A stretch of DNA of 64,000 bases from Lagopus muta (taxonomy: Eukaryota; Chordata; Aves; Galliformes; Phasianidae): NCBI RefSeq assembly GCF_023343835.1, contig NC_064443.1, positions 2,852,001 through 2,916,000 of the forward strand, given 5' to 3'. Under the pieces are notes generated by a model that searched no databases, was not told the DNA's origin, and was given only the letters and a program-made list of their open reading frames with translations. A program made the position numbers and the translations under genes. Shown piece after piece: positions 30,312 through 41,567 of this stretch (the stretch's first letter is position 1; every line of letters starts with the position of its first letter).

Positions 30312-33300
30312 CACCCCGACGTTCCAAGTGCAGAACCCTCCTCCTCCTCTCTGGGCACCAGCCGCAGGGTCCCCCAGCCCCGCCGGAGCGCAGCGGTGCG
30401 CGGTGCGCCGCGGAGCCGCCGGAGGGCGCCGGGTTCCGTCCCGCGGGGTCAGCGCCGCCCGAACCGCCACCACCTGGTCCGCGCCGTTGTGCTCTCGTGC
30501 CTCCCAACGAGCTCTGCGGTCATATGTTCAGCGAGCCCGGCTGCTCCCTGGGTGCAGCATGGAGGGCCGGGCACAGGGGAAGCTCAGACTCGTGGCTCAC
30601 CGATGAACCTCACGGCCTCCCGCCGCAGGGGCTCCTGCGGGCTCTGTAGGTAGAGCAGGCTCTGGCCCAGGTAGTCCTGCGCTGCGCTCTTCCTCCTCTC
30701 CACCAGCTGGAGAGAAAAGGGCACGGAGTCAGCGCGGAGCAGAACTGAGCCTGTCCTGGGCTGTGGGAATGCGCGCACCAGGCACTCGCCGATCTGCCAG
30801 AACTGCGCCACCTCTGCCAGGCGCTGCAGCCGCCTCCAGCGCAGGAACCGTGTGGCACCAAGGAAGGCTTTCTGGGAGGCCTGCCAAACGGCTGAGATGC
30901 CACTGCAGTCCGAGCAGAGGCAGAGCCTGCGATCCTCGCAGCCCCTCCGCAGGGAGGATGCAGCTGCAGGGGCTGACGCTGCCGTGGGCTGCAGCACCCC
31001 TGTGTTTGGGGGGCAGCGCAGGGGCAGCGCCGCCCTCCCCCAAATGAACGCAGTTCCCACCTTGGCCACGCTCTCTTCCTCGTCGTGCAGGTGCAGATAC
31101 AGCGGGACCAGGCTCCTGTACACCTCCTTCCGCATCTTCCTCTTCTCTCTGCCCTCCACAAAGCTCAGCGTGTCAAGGAAGAGGTGCATGGAGAGCTGGC
31201 GCACCGTGCCAGACTCCTGCGAGGAGGAAGGAAGGATGTAAATGTCAGCTCCAAGTCTACTGTGAGCAGGGCCAGCACCGCCAGCGTGGGGACACTGGGG
31301 GCCCGGCCACATCCCTAGCAAGCTGGGCTCCCTGCTCCCCTTACGTCCTCAAAAAGCGCTGGGAGATTGCCGGCCAGCTCCAGAGCCACGAGGCTGAGCT
31401 TCCCCCTCTCCAGGAGCCGCAGCAGGGTGCTGAGCACTGGCAGGGCCACGGCGCGGGCGCCGCTGTCTGCATCCTGCAGCTGCTCCATGATGCACGGCAG
31501 CAGGCCGAGCATTTTCCTCGCCTGCGGGAAAAACAGCCCAACAGAGACCATTGCTGGGGCAGAACGGCTCCAGCTGCAGCCTCCCTACTGGCTTGTCATC
31601 ATGGCATGGTGCTGGCAGGCAGGGCGGTCCCACACAGCCCCGGGGCAGCAGGCAGCTGATGGGCAGAGAGCTGCTCCTGCTCACCGCGTCCGGCCTCTTG
31701 CTGAGCTCCAGGATGCTCCTGAGCACCAGCTGCTGCGTGCCCACGCTCTGGCTCTGCAGACAGGTGTTGAAGAGGCTCACGACGCGGTGCAGCTCTTCAC
31801 TGGGGTCCACGCACTCCAGCATCTGCAACACACGCGGCTCTTAGTGCTGAGTCCTACCACCAGCTCGGGGCAAGGACAGCAGGGCACGGCCAGGCCTGGC
31901 CCCGAGGGAGGCAGCAGGGTTGCTGTGGAGGTCCCGCAGCTCCACGTTCACTGCTTCTGCAGCTGCTGCTCACCTCAGCGAGGAAGACCATGGCCACCAT
32001 CTCCCAGGAGCAGAGCTTGGTGCTAAGCAGCTCAACCAGCTGATGGAAGATGGGGTCACGCAGCGCACCAGGCAGTTCCCTCATCACCCTGGCAGGGATA
32101 AGAAGGCACCATCAGCCCTGAGCCGGGCGGGCACAGCTCTCCTGGCCGTGCTCTGCTGCCACAGTGCCCCAGGGGCCACAGGCTGTGTGCTGTGGCAGCG
32201 CTTTGTCTGAGAGCTGGGTGCTCCCCATCACCACAAGGAAGGGCTCTCACCTGGCCACCACCTGCACGCCCTGGAGGTGGGTGACGGTGCTGAGAAGCGC
32301 GTCCCAGCCCCCCTGCTCCTGGATGGCCTCCATCTGCCTCTGGAGGCCCACGCTGCAGAGCAGCACCTTCAAGGCCTGCACCGCGGACCTGCAGGTGGAG
32401 AAGGGTGCGAGTCGCATCGGGAGCCCCAGCACCGGGTCCTGGTGCAGCGGGGGGACGGGGATGCGGCACCTGATGGGAGTGAGCTGGTGCTGCCGGTGCT
32501 CCTCCCAGAAGATTCCCACCTCCTGCAGTGTCAGCTCCGTGGTGAAGGACACTTGCAGGAGGAGGGCCAGGAAGAGCTGGGGGAAAATGGCCTCGGCCTC
32601 CTTCATGACAAGAGGCAGCTGGAGTATCTCAGGGATGGTCCTCGCTGCCTGCTGAAAGCACCCGGATGCTTTGTCCCATCCCCCAGGTTTCCAGCCCACC
32701 TCAAGAGGTGTGGGAATGGAGGAACAGATGGAGAGGGACACCCCCAGAGCACCAGGCAGGTCTAGGAGTGTGTTCCAGTGCCCCAGGGCAGAAACCAGGC
32801 TTGGGAGTGGACAGGGAAGGGGAGAAGGGGCTCAGCTGAGCTGGGTGAGTGAGGAACTCACAGCCAGGGCGAGAACACGTGGCCTGTCCCCAGTGGATGC
32901 AGACGTGTGCCACAGAGAATGGTTTGTGAGCACTTGGAGCAGCTCCTGCAGCACCTTCTCCACAGCTGAGGGCTCCGAGAGCATTTCCCTCCACATGGTG
33001 ACGGTGACACTGCGGGTCCCCAGGGCTGTCAGCGTGGCTGCCCCCGCCTGGCTGACGGCCGTGGGGCGGGGAGGGGAGAGGAGCCCCGAGGGCCGTGGGC
33101 CTCGGACCTGGTGCAGGTGGGGGAGCAGCCCAGCAGGCTGCTAACCATCTCCCTCGGGTGTTTGCCGGCCAGCACGAGCAGGGCCCTGCCCAGGCTTTCG
33201 AGAGCCGGCTCAGCTTCGATGGAAGGCAGGCTGCCGTAGATCGTCTTCACAATCTTTCGCACCTGGAGGGGGACACACGTGAGAATGGAAAGGCACCGGA

Positions 33301-35761
33301 GCAGGGCCCTGCCGCCGTCCCCTCTGCTGCCTGCTGGCCAAACGCGGTGCCAGGGATGGGGCAGAGCCCCGAGGGCGGGAGCTGTGGCAGCCGCAGGTTC
33401 CCACCTGCCCTGGAGGGAAGCGAGCCTCTGCTGCCAGCACATCCACCATGTGGGCAGCCAGCTCGGTGCTGTGGAGGCTCGGCGCTGTCATGCTCTCAAT
33501 GGCTGTGAGGAAGATGCTCACCCTTTCAGGGTACTGAAGGTATTTCAGGAACATCTGTGGGAGAAAGGGGAGGAGGGACGACTCATCCCCTGCAGGGCTG
33601 CTTGGCTGTGCGGGTGCCTCAGGAGAGCTGGGAGCAGGGGCTGGGCTGGGTGATGCCTGGGGTACAGAGCGTGAGGGCCCCGCGGGCACCAGGGCTGCTG
33701 GGGGACAGTGCCTGTGCTCTTCCTGTCACTGCAGGCCTGGGTTCTCCTGTGGGCTCAGGGTTTGCTCTTCTTACCCTGAAGATTTTGCTGGCATTGTTCT
33801 CTTGGGAAACGTGTTCGTAGAACAGTGTTTGCCAGCGTTCCCGGAGCTGTGGCTTCTTGGGATCCTTCTTCCACAGCCACATTCCTGGAGAGAAGCGGAC
33901 ACAATGTCAGTGAGGGGCCTGGGCACCTGAGGGCTGGGCCAGGGCCAACTTGGGCACACAACTCCTCTCACTTTGGGAGGCGATGAAAATGAAAAGCTGA
34001 TGGACAGCCTTCATTGCCTCATCTCTGGTCCTCTCATCAGTGGAGGTGCAGCACAGGATCAGCTGCCCAGCCAGCTTCCCCAGCAAAGGGAAGCGTTGGT
34101 TCTCTGTGCAGTGATGCCGGAGCACCGCAGCTCCCATGAAGCAGGAGCACACCTGGGGAGAGACACAGCAGAGATGCACAGCTGAGCAGAGCAGCAGGGC
34201 CCAGCCCAGCTCTGTGCAGGCCTGGAGACAGGTGGGCTCCAGCTGGCTAGACAGGATGGGGTGCTGGAGCTGTGTGCTCCCTACCTTGGGCAAGGAGCAG
34301 GTGTTGCTGAAGGCGAGCAGCCTGCCAATGCACGCCACGGCCCTCTCCTCCACGGCCGCCAGCTGGCACGTGGTGAAGGGCAGCAGGAGCTGTGGAGAGA
34401 AAAGCTGCCGGTGTGCCCACAGCACGGGGCGCTCGTCCTTCTTCTCGCTCCCCAGCTGCAGTGGAGGTGGGTGTTCCATCCCTGTCCTGCTGCGGCCCCG
34501 CCGCCTTCCCGCCGATCCCCACCCACCCCTCTGACCCCACAAGGGCCGGTCTTGGGCCGGCACCCCTTGCCCGCAGCTGGCCCTGGGGAGATCTCGCGTG
34601 GATCCCCCCTTTACGGCAAATCCCAGCCTTGCCGCAGCCAGACCTCCAGGATGTTCTGCAGCTCCATGAGGACAGAGGTGCCTGCGCTGCCCACCAGCCC
34701 CTGCAGCAGGCGGTGCAGGGCTTCCATGGTCTGCAAGGAGGACGGCGGTCAGGGCGGCCGTCCCTGCTGCGTCCTGCTGGCAGCAGAGCGGCATCCCGGC
34801 GGTGGTGCCCAGGACGCGTCCCCAGGGCCCAGCCCGTGCGCACCTCCGTGTAGAGCGCAGCGTCCAGGTCCTTCGCGTCCTCGTGGCGAGGGAGGCGGAG
34901 GACGCTGCTGAGGCAGGCACGCAAGAGGCCGCTCTTCCGCTCCTCCGGAAGCGGCCACGCGCTGCTGTAAGGGGAGAGAGGGCGGAGGCGCGATGCTCCG
35001 CTCGGCACCCTGCGCCCCGCTGCCTGCCCCGCTCAGGGCCCCCGGCCGGGACCGGTGCCACCACGTTGGCCGGCGCTGGGCTGGGCGGTACCTCATGGCG
35101 GCGACGGCGCTGATGGCCTGCTGCCGCAGCTCCGTGTCCAGGCGCTCGGCGGGCTCCTCCTGCAGCAGCGCCTGAGGGCACGGTGGGACGGGAAGGGACG
35201 GGACGGCGCGGCGCGCCCTGCTTGGCCGACGGAGCCCCGGCACCCCATCCCAGCACCCCTCCCAGCTCCTGGGTCTCCCCAGCGACCCCGCGGTGGGCAG
35301 GGCTGTGCCCACCGCCCGGCCCTGCGGTGCTCCCCTTACCTCAATGCACTGCGCCACCTCCAGAGGGCAGACGCACAGCCGGTAATGGGCACCGCAGTCC
35401 TCCGCTTCGCAGACAGCACGGACGGAGGCCAGAAAGGTCAGCTTCTGTGACTCTGTCTGAGACGGCGAGAGGAGTTACGGGTGCTGGCATCAGGGCACCA
35501 GCTGGGCACGGCCGGGCAGGGACAGCCAGGGAAGCACAGAGTGCCCGCTACCTGGGGTCTGCGTGTGCAGCAGGCACGGATACAGCTCAGGGGATCCTCT
35601 TCCTGCGGTGACATGTCCGAGGCAGAAGGACGCTCACCTGGGCCAAAGGACACCTGCACCTCACACACCTCATCAGAACCCCACTGGAGCCTGGAGACCT
35701 GCGATACCATAAGCTTCTCTGGCCAGGCCTCTTGGGGGCAGCTGGGGTGTCTCCGTTCCAT
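30261..35761 (-). CDS. Maestro heat-like repeat (MROH) family protein, about 20 coding exons
   Basis: Minus-strand exons, each with GT-AG borders and matching phases: 35761-35552, 35456-35340, 35171-35092, 34964-34844, 34730-34644, 34389-34285, 34152-33972, 33884-33775, 33554-33405, 33262-33108, 33009-32862, 32651-32470, 32388-32251, 32088-31974, 31822-31685, 31521-31345, 31216-31061, 30880-30779, 30706-30601, and a doubtful last one 30511-30261. Together they give about 942 aa, mostly helical HEAT-type repeats. Family-typical segments include DERTRDEAMKAVHQL, PQLFLALLLQVSF, LQGVQVVAR, MVFLAEML-type joins, QFWQIGECL and PLRREAVRFIG. MROH proteins are poorly characterised scaffold-like proteins, much expanded in birds. 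Exons 2-19 are convincing. The start methionine at 35761 and the C-terminus are uncertain, because the usual last exon (RFIG-xAxRHLRD-like) is not clearly present. I see no internal stop in the assembled frame. Confidence 0.8.
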
Positions 35762-37077
35762 CCTGCCAAGAGGAGATGGGCAGATGTGGCTCCTGCCCCG
35801 TGGCAGGGCAGAGATGTCACCGAGTACCACCACCACCTCTCTGACCCCCTCCCCCTCTGCTCAGCACCCCTCCTTTTACCATTGGATGGCCCCACAGCCC
35901 AGTGGGGTCCTGCTGTGGGCCTGAACACGTTTCTGCCTGCACTGGCAGTGCTCCCTATCCTGACTGCTCCCATCCCCACCACCAGCCCCTGACCGGAGGC
36001 AGCTGCAGCAGCAGCACCCCTGGATGTTGCCTGGCCCTTCCTTCTCACACAGCAACACCCAGAATGGCACAGTCAGAGCTGCTCCTGGCATTGCAATACA
36101 AACCAGCTCCGTTCCGTCTGCTGTGTCTGTTGGGCCAAAGCCCCAGTTCCAAGCCCCATCAGCGCTGACCCAGCTGCTCCCAGCATTGTGACTGGTGTTA
36201 TGTGGCAAGTTGTCTGGACTTTGTGCTTTAAGTTCTCACTGTGCTGTTCTCAGATAGCAATAAACTCAATTAATCTTCCCCACGCTGAGTATATTTTGCC
36301 CATGGTGGTGACTGTCGAGTGACCTTTCCATCCTTATCTCAGCCCTTCTTCCATCAGAAGAATGAGTTGGCAATTTTCCTACCCTTTCAACCAGAAATAA
36401 GGAGTCTACCAGGAAACAGCATCCAAGAAGGACATAGGAGGGAAACACAGAATTCTTCTGTTCAAGGTGGTGATCCCTCTGCTCTGTGTATCCCAAGCCA
36501 TGATCACTGTGCTTAGCCAATTCCCCCAGCCTGGAGAGTCCTGCTCTGCTTTTCTGAGAGCAACACTGCACAGACTGGGCTGTGTGCTTGCTGGTGGCAA
36601 CAATACACTATGGGGCTCTCCTGTACACTAGGAAAAGCTGTGTTTTGTACGTCAGGGCAGCCCCAAATGGGGAGTACTACGAGCTGGTGAATGAGCTCTT
36701 GCCAGGCTTAAAAATCACCCCATGCAGACACCAGCCCAGGGCCTCCAGCCTCACCTGACTAGAGACTTCTTCACCTTCTCCATTACTTCCAGTGCTTGGG
36801 AACGCAGGACTTTCATCTCAGAAATATTTGAGCAGCTGGAGGAAGGGGCAGTTCAGAGGACCCTTTCCACAGGGGAGACGACAGGGTCTTGGATCCCAGT
36901 CATCCTGCAATACTCAAGGATGGTCTCCTTGGACACATCTCACCCTTGAGGACACAGCTTTGGTGAAGAGAACTGGCACTCCAAGGGGGAACCGGGTTCT
37001 ACGGGGATACCGGAGAGACAGGGATCTCGAAGCGGCACCTGGTGGAAGTGGCAGATGGAGGCCGCTTCCTGGGAGAA
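35762..37077. other. Upstream flank of the MROH-like gene
   Basis: No gene is recognised on either strand. A ctctcagatagcaataaactc-like AATAAA at about 36260 on the + strand has no open frame in front of it. The stretch gains CpG density from about 36960 into the GC-rich block. It should hold the 5' UTR and promoter of the minus-strand gene, but no TATA box stands out. Confidence 0.5.
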
Positions 37078-37378
37078 CCGGGATCCAGAAGCAGCGACAC
37101 GGCGGACTTGAGTTTACCGAGAGCCAGCGCAGCGGGAGCGGCATTACTGCCCACAAGCCGGGCTGCAGCCAGAGCCGCGGGGCTCCCAGGACCCGAGAGC
37201 GTCCGTTTGGAGCGGACCTGATTGAGAACCGCGGCCGCGCAGCCCTCCGCAGCGCCGTGCAGACGAGCGGCGCGGGTCGGACCTGATTGAAGCCCGCGAT
37301 GGACTCGGCCGCGCCCGGTTCCGCCCCATCGAAAGGGAGGCGGCGGCGGCGGGGCCGTCAGGGCGAGAGCGGCTGCGG
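37078..37378 (+). repeat. CpG-rich block, copy 1 of a direct repeat
   Basis: About 300 bases, very CpG-rich, share a long near-identical alignment with copy 2 (37951-38243) at an offset of about 870 bases. Shared landmarks in order are AGAAGCAGCGA, GTTTACCGAGA, AAGCCGGGCTGCAGCCAGAG, TTTGGAGCGGACCTGATTGA, GGTCGGACCTGATTGAAGCC, GACTCGGCCGCGC and GCGAGAGCGGCTGC. Inside each copy the word CGGACCTGATTGA occurs twice. The function is unknown; it could be a CpG-island promoter unit. Confidence 0.8.
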
Positions 37379-37399
37379 GTGGCGTGAGGTGAGGCTGGG

Positions 37400-37940
37400 G
37401 CGGCTCTGGTGAGCGAAGGGCTCCTCTTGGTGTCCGAGTCTCAAGCCTCCGTTTGAAGTCCAAAGCCTTCTTCCTGAGGCTGCTGGCGCCTTGTCTTTAC
37501 GGCCCGAAGCTCTGTTTGAGGGTCCGTACCCACAGCTGTACAGCCCAAATCTTATTCACTAGAGTTTGCATCTTTAATTTAATGTCAGAAGCCTGATTCC
37601 GGCGGGTTTAAAGCTTTATTTCAAAAATCACAACTTTTTTTTTTCTTCTGTTTGTTGAAAAACACTTTTTTTTTTTTTTCCTTTTGAGGTGAGACTTCTT
37701 TAAGCTGAATTTCTCCTTTTTACAGCCCCAAACTACGTTTTAAGCACCCGTTTGGAGTGTTCTAAGCCTTATTCCTGGAGCCCAAAACCTGAATGCTATT
37801 CTCTACTCACATGATGAATGCCAAAATAGTAATTTTTATGGTTGAGATCTGCAGCTTTAGACACAGATCTGTGTTTGTTATTAGTACTCAAAATCTGAGG
37901 GACCAAAGAATCATTTTTGAATATCTGCCACCTTAATTTT
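37400..37940 (-). repeat. Degenerate ~21-bp A/T-tract array, first segment (C-rich on + strand)
   Basis: The sequence following copy 1 is built of loosely repeated words such as CCCAAATCTTATT, GTCCAAAGCCTT, AGCCTTATTCCTGGAGCCCAAAACC. These are the reverse complement of the TTTGGGCCCTAAAAATGAGG-like unit seen further right. It is poorly conserved and interrupted by two long T-runs at about 37628-37680. Confidence 0.55.
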
Positions 37941-37950
37941 GGAGACTAAA

Positions 37951-38243
37951 CCGGAATCCGGAAGCAGCGAATAATTGGAATTGGGTTTACCGAGAACCGG
38001 GGAACCAGAACCGGCATCACAAGCCGGGCTGCAGCCAGAGCCGCGGGGCTCCAAGGAACGGAGCGCATCCGTTTGGAGCGGACCTGATTGAGAACCGCAG
38101 CCGCGCATCCCTCCGCAGCGCCGTCCAGGCGAGCGGCGCGGGTCGGACCTGATTGAAGCCCGCGATTGACTCGGCCGCGCTCGGTTCCGCCATCTACAAA
38201 AGGCTCTGGCAGGGGCGGGGCCGTCAGTTGCGAGAGCGGCTGC
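37951..38243 (+). repeat. CpG-rich block, copy 2 of a direct repeat
   Basis: This is the second copy of the block at 37078-37378, in the same orientation, with scattered substitutions and small indels. It carries a CCGCCATCT word that resembles a YY1 site. The ATG at 37299 of copy 1 is ATT here, so the short open frame of copy 1 is not preserved. Confidence 0.8.
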
Positions 38244-38261
38244 AGGTTGAGGAGCGTTGCG

Positions 38262-38500
38262 TTAAGGCCCGTCCTTAGGTGCCAAAGCATCGCTTTTATG
38301 GGCCCAAACCTCATTTTGTGGTCAAGGCCTCTGTATTCTTTTGATGGCTACCTCTGTATTTACTTGCTGTGGTTCCAAACCTTCCTCTGAATCCCAAAGT
38401 CTGTCTGAACCCTCATTTCTGTACAGCCCCAAGTGTGATAATAGTGCTCCCAGCTCACTTTTGTTGTCCACACTGTCATTTTTATAGTTGTTACTGGGTT
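38262..38500 (-). repeat. Degenerate ~21-bp A/T-tract array, second segment (C-rich on + strand)
   Basis: This directly follows copy 2 of the CpG-rich block and has the same orientation as the segment after copy 1, with words such as GGGCCCAAACCTCATTTTGTGG and GGTTCCAAACCTTCC. It ends near 38500, where the repeat orientation switches. Confidence 0.55.
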
Positions 38501-39625
38501 CTGTAAATAGGATTTGGAACCCTAAGGGTGATAATAAGAACATAAAATGGGGATTTGCTGTCCTTAAACTGAGGGTTTGGGCACCAAAGAGGAGTGTTTG
38601 CATCCTATAAAGAGAATTCGGGCCTTGGACCTTAGTCTGTGGCTTTGGGCTCTGAACAGAATGCTTTGTACTGTGCATTAGAAAGAAGGGTTTTGCTCAG
38701 GCCCTTAAAATTAAGCTTTGGGGCTAAAAATGTGGGTTTAAGCAATAAAAAGATGGGTTTGTAACTCAAATTGAGTCTCAAAGCCTGAATAATGGGTCCT
38801 TGAGCCCTAAAAACCGAAAGCCCTTCTAGAGCTTACTAATATGCTTTAGTCCTGTAAAAAGAGGTCTTAGACCCTGAAGTAGGGTTTGTGCCCTATAAAG
38901 TGATGGTTTGGTCCTCAAATAATGCTTTGGACTTTAAAAATGGGTCTTTGCACCCTTAAACAGGTGGAGTGGGATTGATGGTGGTGACTTGAGCCCTAAA
39001 ACAGGTTGTTGGGAACCTAAAAAGGAGGCTTTGCACCCTAAATCTCAGACGCCCTGAATGAGGCTAAAAAGATCTTGTGCTCTCAAATGAGTGTGGACCC
39101 TGACAATAAGGTTTGGCTCTAAATATGAGTATTTAAAATTGAGACTATAGACTATAAAAACTAGACCTTAGACTATAAAAAGATGACTTTGGATCTCGAA
39201 TGGATCCTCTGAACTCTGAAAATAAGGGTTTGGACCCCCCAAAAGGGATGCTTACACTTACAAAGTGAGACTGTGAGCCTCAAAAATGAGGGGTTGGGGC
39301 CCTATGACCTACAGTTTGAAGCCAAAACTGAGGATTTGTGTCCTGAAAAGAAGGGTTTGGCTCTAAAGTCCAGGCCTTGGCCCTTAGAATGAGGCTGTGG
39401 GCTGTAGAGAAAAGGGGCTGTAGAGTCAAATAAGGCTTTGGACTCTAAAAATGAGGCTTTGCAAACACACGCATAAAAAGATTGCTGGGGATGCTTTGTG
39501 TCCCAAAAATGAGACCCTCGGATGGAAAAAAAAATGAGCGTTTATGCCACAAAAAGGTATCGCACTCTAAAAATGAAGGTCCGGACCCTCAGATCTGGCA
39601 GTTTGGAGCCTAAAAGGAAGCTTTG
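38500..39625 (+). repeat. Degenerate ~21-bp A/T-tract array, inverted long segment
   Basis: About 1.1 kb reads as imperfect units of the form TTTGGACTCTAAAAATGAGGC. At 39437-39460 the spacing from one TTT to the next is exactly 21 bases, with an A5 run 10 bases after the TTT. Similar spacing recurs with slippage across the segment. T3 and A4-5 runs separated by 6-7 GC-richer bases are the hallmark of helically phased, bent satellite units. There is no open reading frame of note. Confidence 0.7.
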
Positions 39626-40909
39626 GACGGGCCAGCAAGGCGTTGTCCCGTTCCGTGGAAGTGGCCGAGCAGTCACAAGGTGGCGACTCCGATCCGCGTC
39701 TTCATGCTCCGCTCTCCCAATGCTTCCCACGAGCTCGCAGCCCTGCCTCCCCTTCTGTTTTCCCCTCCTGCTCGGGTTGTTCTTGCATGAAATTCCAGCT
39801 AACCTTTGATTTCAGGCCCAGTTCAAAAAGCACCGAACTTCTCGCTAGAGTGAGTCTGATTTTAGCAACTAAATGGAAAATTTACCTTCAGTGTCGCAGG
39901 GCCCGCTTCTCAAATGTCCTATTAATATTTAAAACGCTGAACACGTTGGTCTGTGCAGGGCTGTGCCAACTGGGGGACAGGGTAGAGTTTACACCACCAC
40001 AGGGAGACCATATTTTCCTGTGAAGGCTGAGGCTCTCGGAGACGAGGGGTGAGGGGAAGCATTTGTGCCCATAGAGGAGGCACCAAGAGAAGCGGGGTTG
40101 GATGGGGACACAATCTAACGTGGACCCAGCAACTGCAGCCAGGTGTCCAGGGTGCTAACAGCACTCTCAGAGCGAGATCATCCCATCTCCCCAGTTGTAG
40201 CATGGGTTTTCTGCAGCTGTTTGATGTCCCATCCCAATGCAGGCAAGAGGGAGGGTTTGAGCAACCAACCCTGCAATGCTTTGGAGAGTAAGAACTCAAC
40301 CAGCTGGATGGGATGGCTGTTCTGTCCCTGCCCCTTCCCATCCAGAGAGCACAGCCAAAGCAGACAGCTACAAGCAGACAGAAATCACAGATACAGGTCA
40401 GTATGGCTGAGATTGCTGTTTGTGCTTCCCTCGTTGCTGCTGCAGAAGGAGGAAGCTCAAGCCAGCTTTCACACCGTGGAGAAGACCAAGGTGGGAAGCT
40501 CAGCCGATGAGAACAGTGGGCCCAATTTCTTCCATGGGAATATATTGCTTTTACATCAGCAGAAGACATAAAGCTGCCACATCAGTGATTTTCTCTGCTC
40601 CTAATGACTTCATCCTCACAGCTGTGCCAAACCCTTTCTGTCATGTCATGGTTTTTTTTTCCCCACCTGCCTTTGTGATTGCATTGCTTCCTTAGGGAGT
40701 TAAGAAATATGGCAGAGGGACAAAACCTTTTCCGCAAGCAAATCTCTCACTGCCCCACCTGGAAATTTGTTCAAGCAAACTAGGAGAGATTTGACCTGTG
40801 TACGGAAGAGGGGGAAGGGAGCAGCCCCTGTGGTTATCAGAACCGATCTTTACTGCTGGGTAACAACTAAGCAACGAAGCAAAAGCCACTGGAGTTTAAA
40901 GAGGAAGCG

Positions 40910-40934
40910 GAGTCAAAGGTCACCAGGCTGACCT
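40910..40934 (+). promoter_or_regulatory. Nuclear-receptor half-site group (DR1 plus inverted repeat)
   Basis: GAGTCA-A-AGGTCA (40910-40922) is a DR1 of the HNF4/RXR type. Its right half-site also pairs with TGACCT (40929-40934) as an inverted repeat with a 6-base spacer. Another TGACCT lies at 40792-40797. The position is about 14.1 kb upstream of the ALAS1 TATA box. Function is inferred from motif only. Confidence 0.4.
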
Positions 40935-41567
40935 AGAAATTTGTTGTCAGAACCTTGAGAACAGGGAGGAAGGTTGTATGAGCTGACTGTAGCAATAACC
41001 TGAAGGGGCTGGTGGAGCTGAGGCTGTCATGTAGCTGCGGTGGATGATGAGGGATCAGAGACCTACTGGTGATGAGACGTAGCCCACCTTGGAGTGTGCT
41101 GTCAGTCCTTATGTGAAGATATACAGCACTTCAGTCATCTGAGGGAGCTGGAGGGAAAGGGAAGTCAGAATATCTGTTTCCAGAACTGGCCTAAAGGAGC
41201 AGGAAGGTCCAGGAGTGAGAAGTCCTGAAGAGCTGGTCCTGGACTGAACCCCACCAGCAGCTTTCTGGCATCTGTGAAGTTGTCCTTAAGCCACTGGAAG
41301 GCACCCAAAGCTGCTCCATGAATGCAGTGCAAAACCATCTTTAAAATATCTCCCAGTACAGCTATGGATCTGCACCTCTGGGCACATGGACTCCTTTGGC
41401 CCTGAGGTTTCCCCTCTTGCAGCATGAAGATCTCCATTCCCCACACTACAGGCTAGCCCCAAAGTCCTTAGTTCCAGGACTAGTAGTTTTGTTTAAATAC
41501 AGGTTCTTTCTAAGCAAGCAGAGACTGCTGATCTCCCTGACTGAGTGTGTGCAGCTGCCTCCAGTCC

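Noticed and set aside
33907-35256. 449-codon continuous minus-strand frame over the MROH-like exons
   Set aside because: It runs across several clear introns with GT-AG borders. The family-like residues appear only within the exon segments, sometimes in other frames, so the spliced model is preferred.
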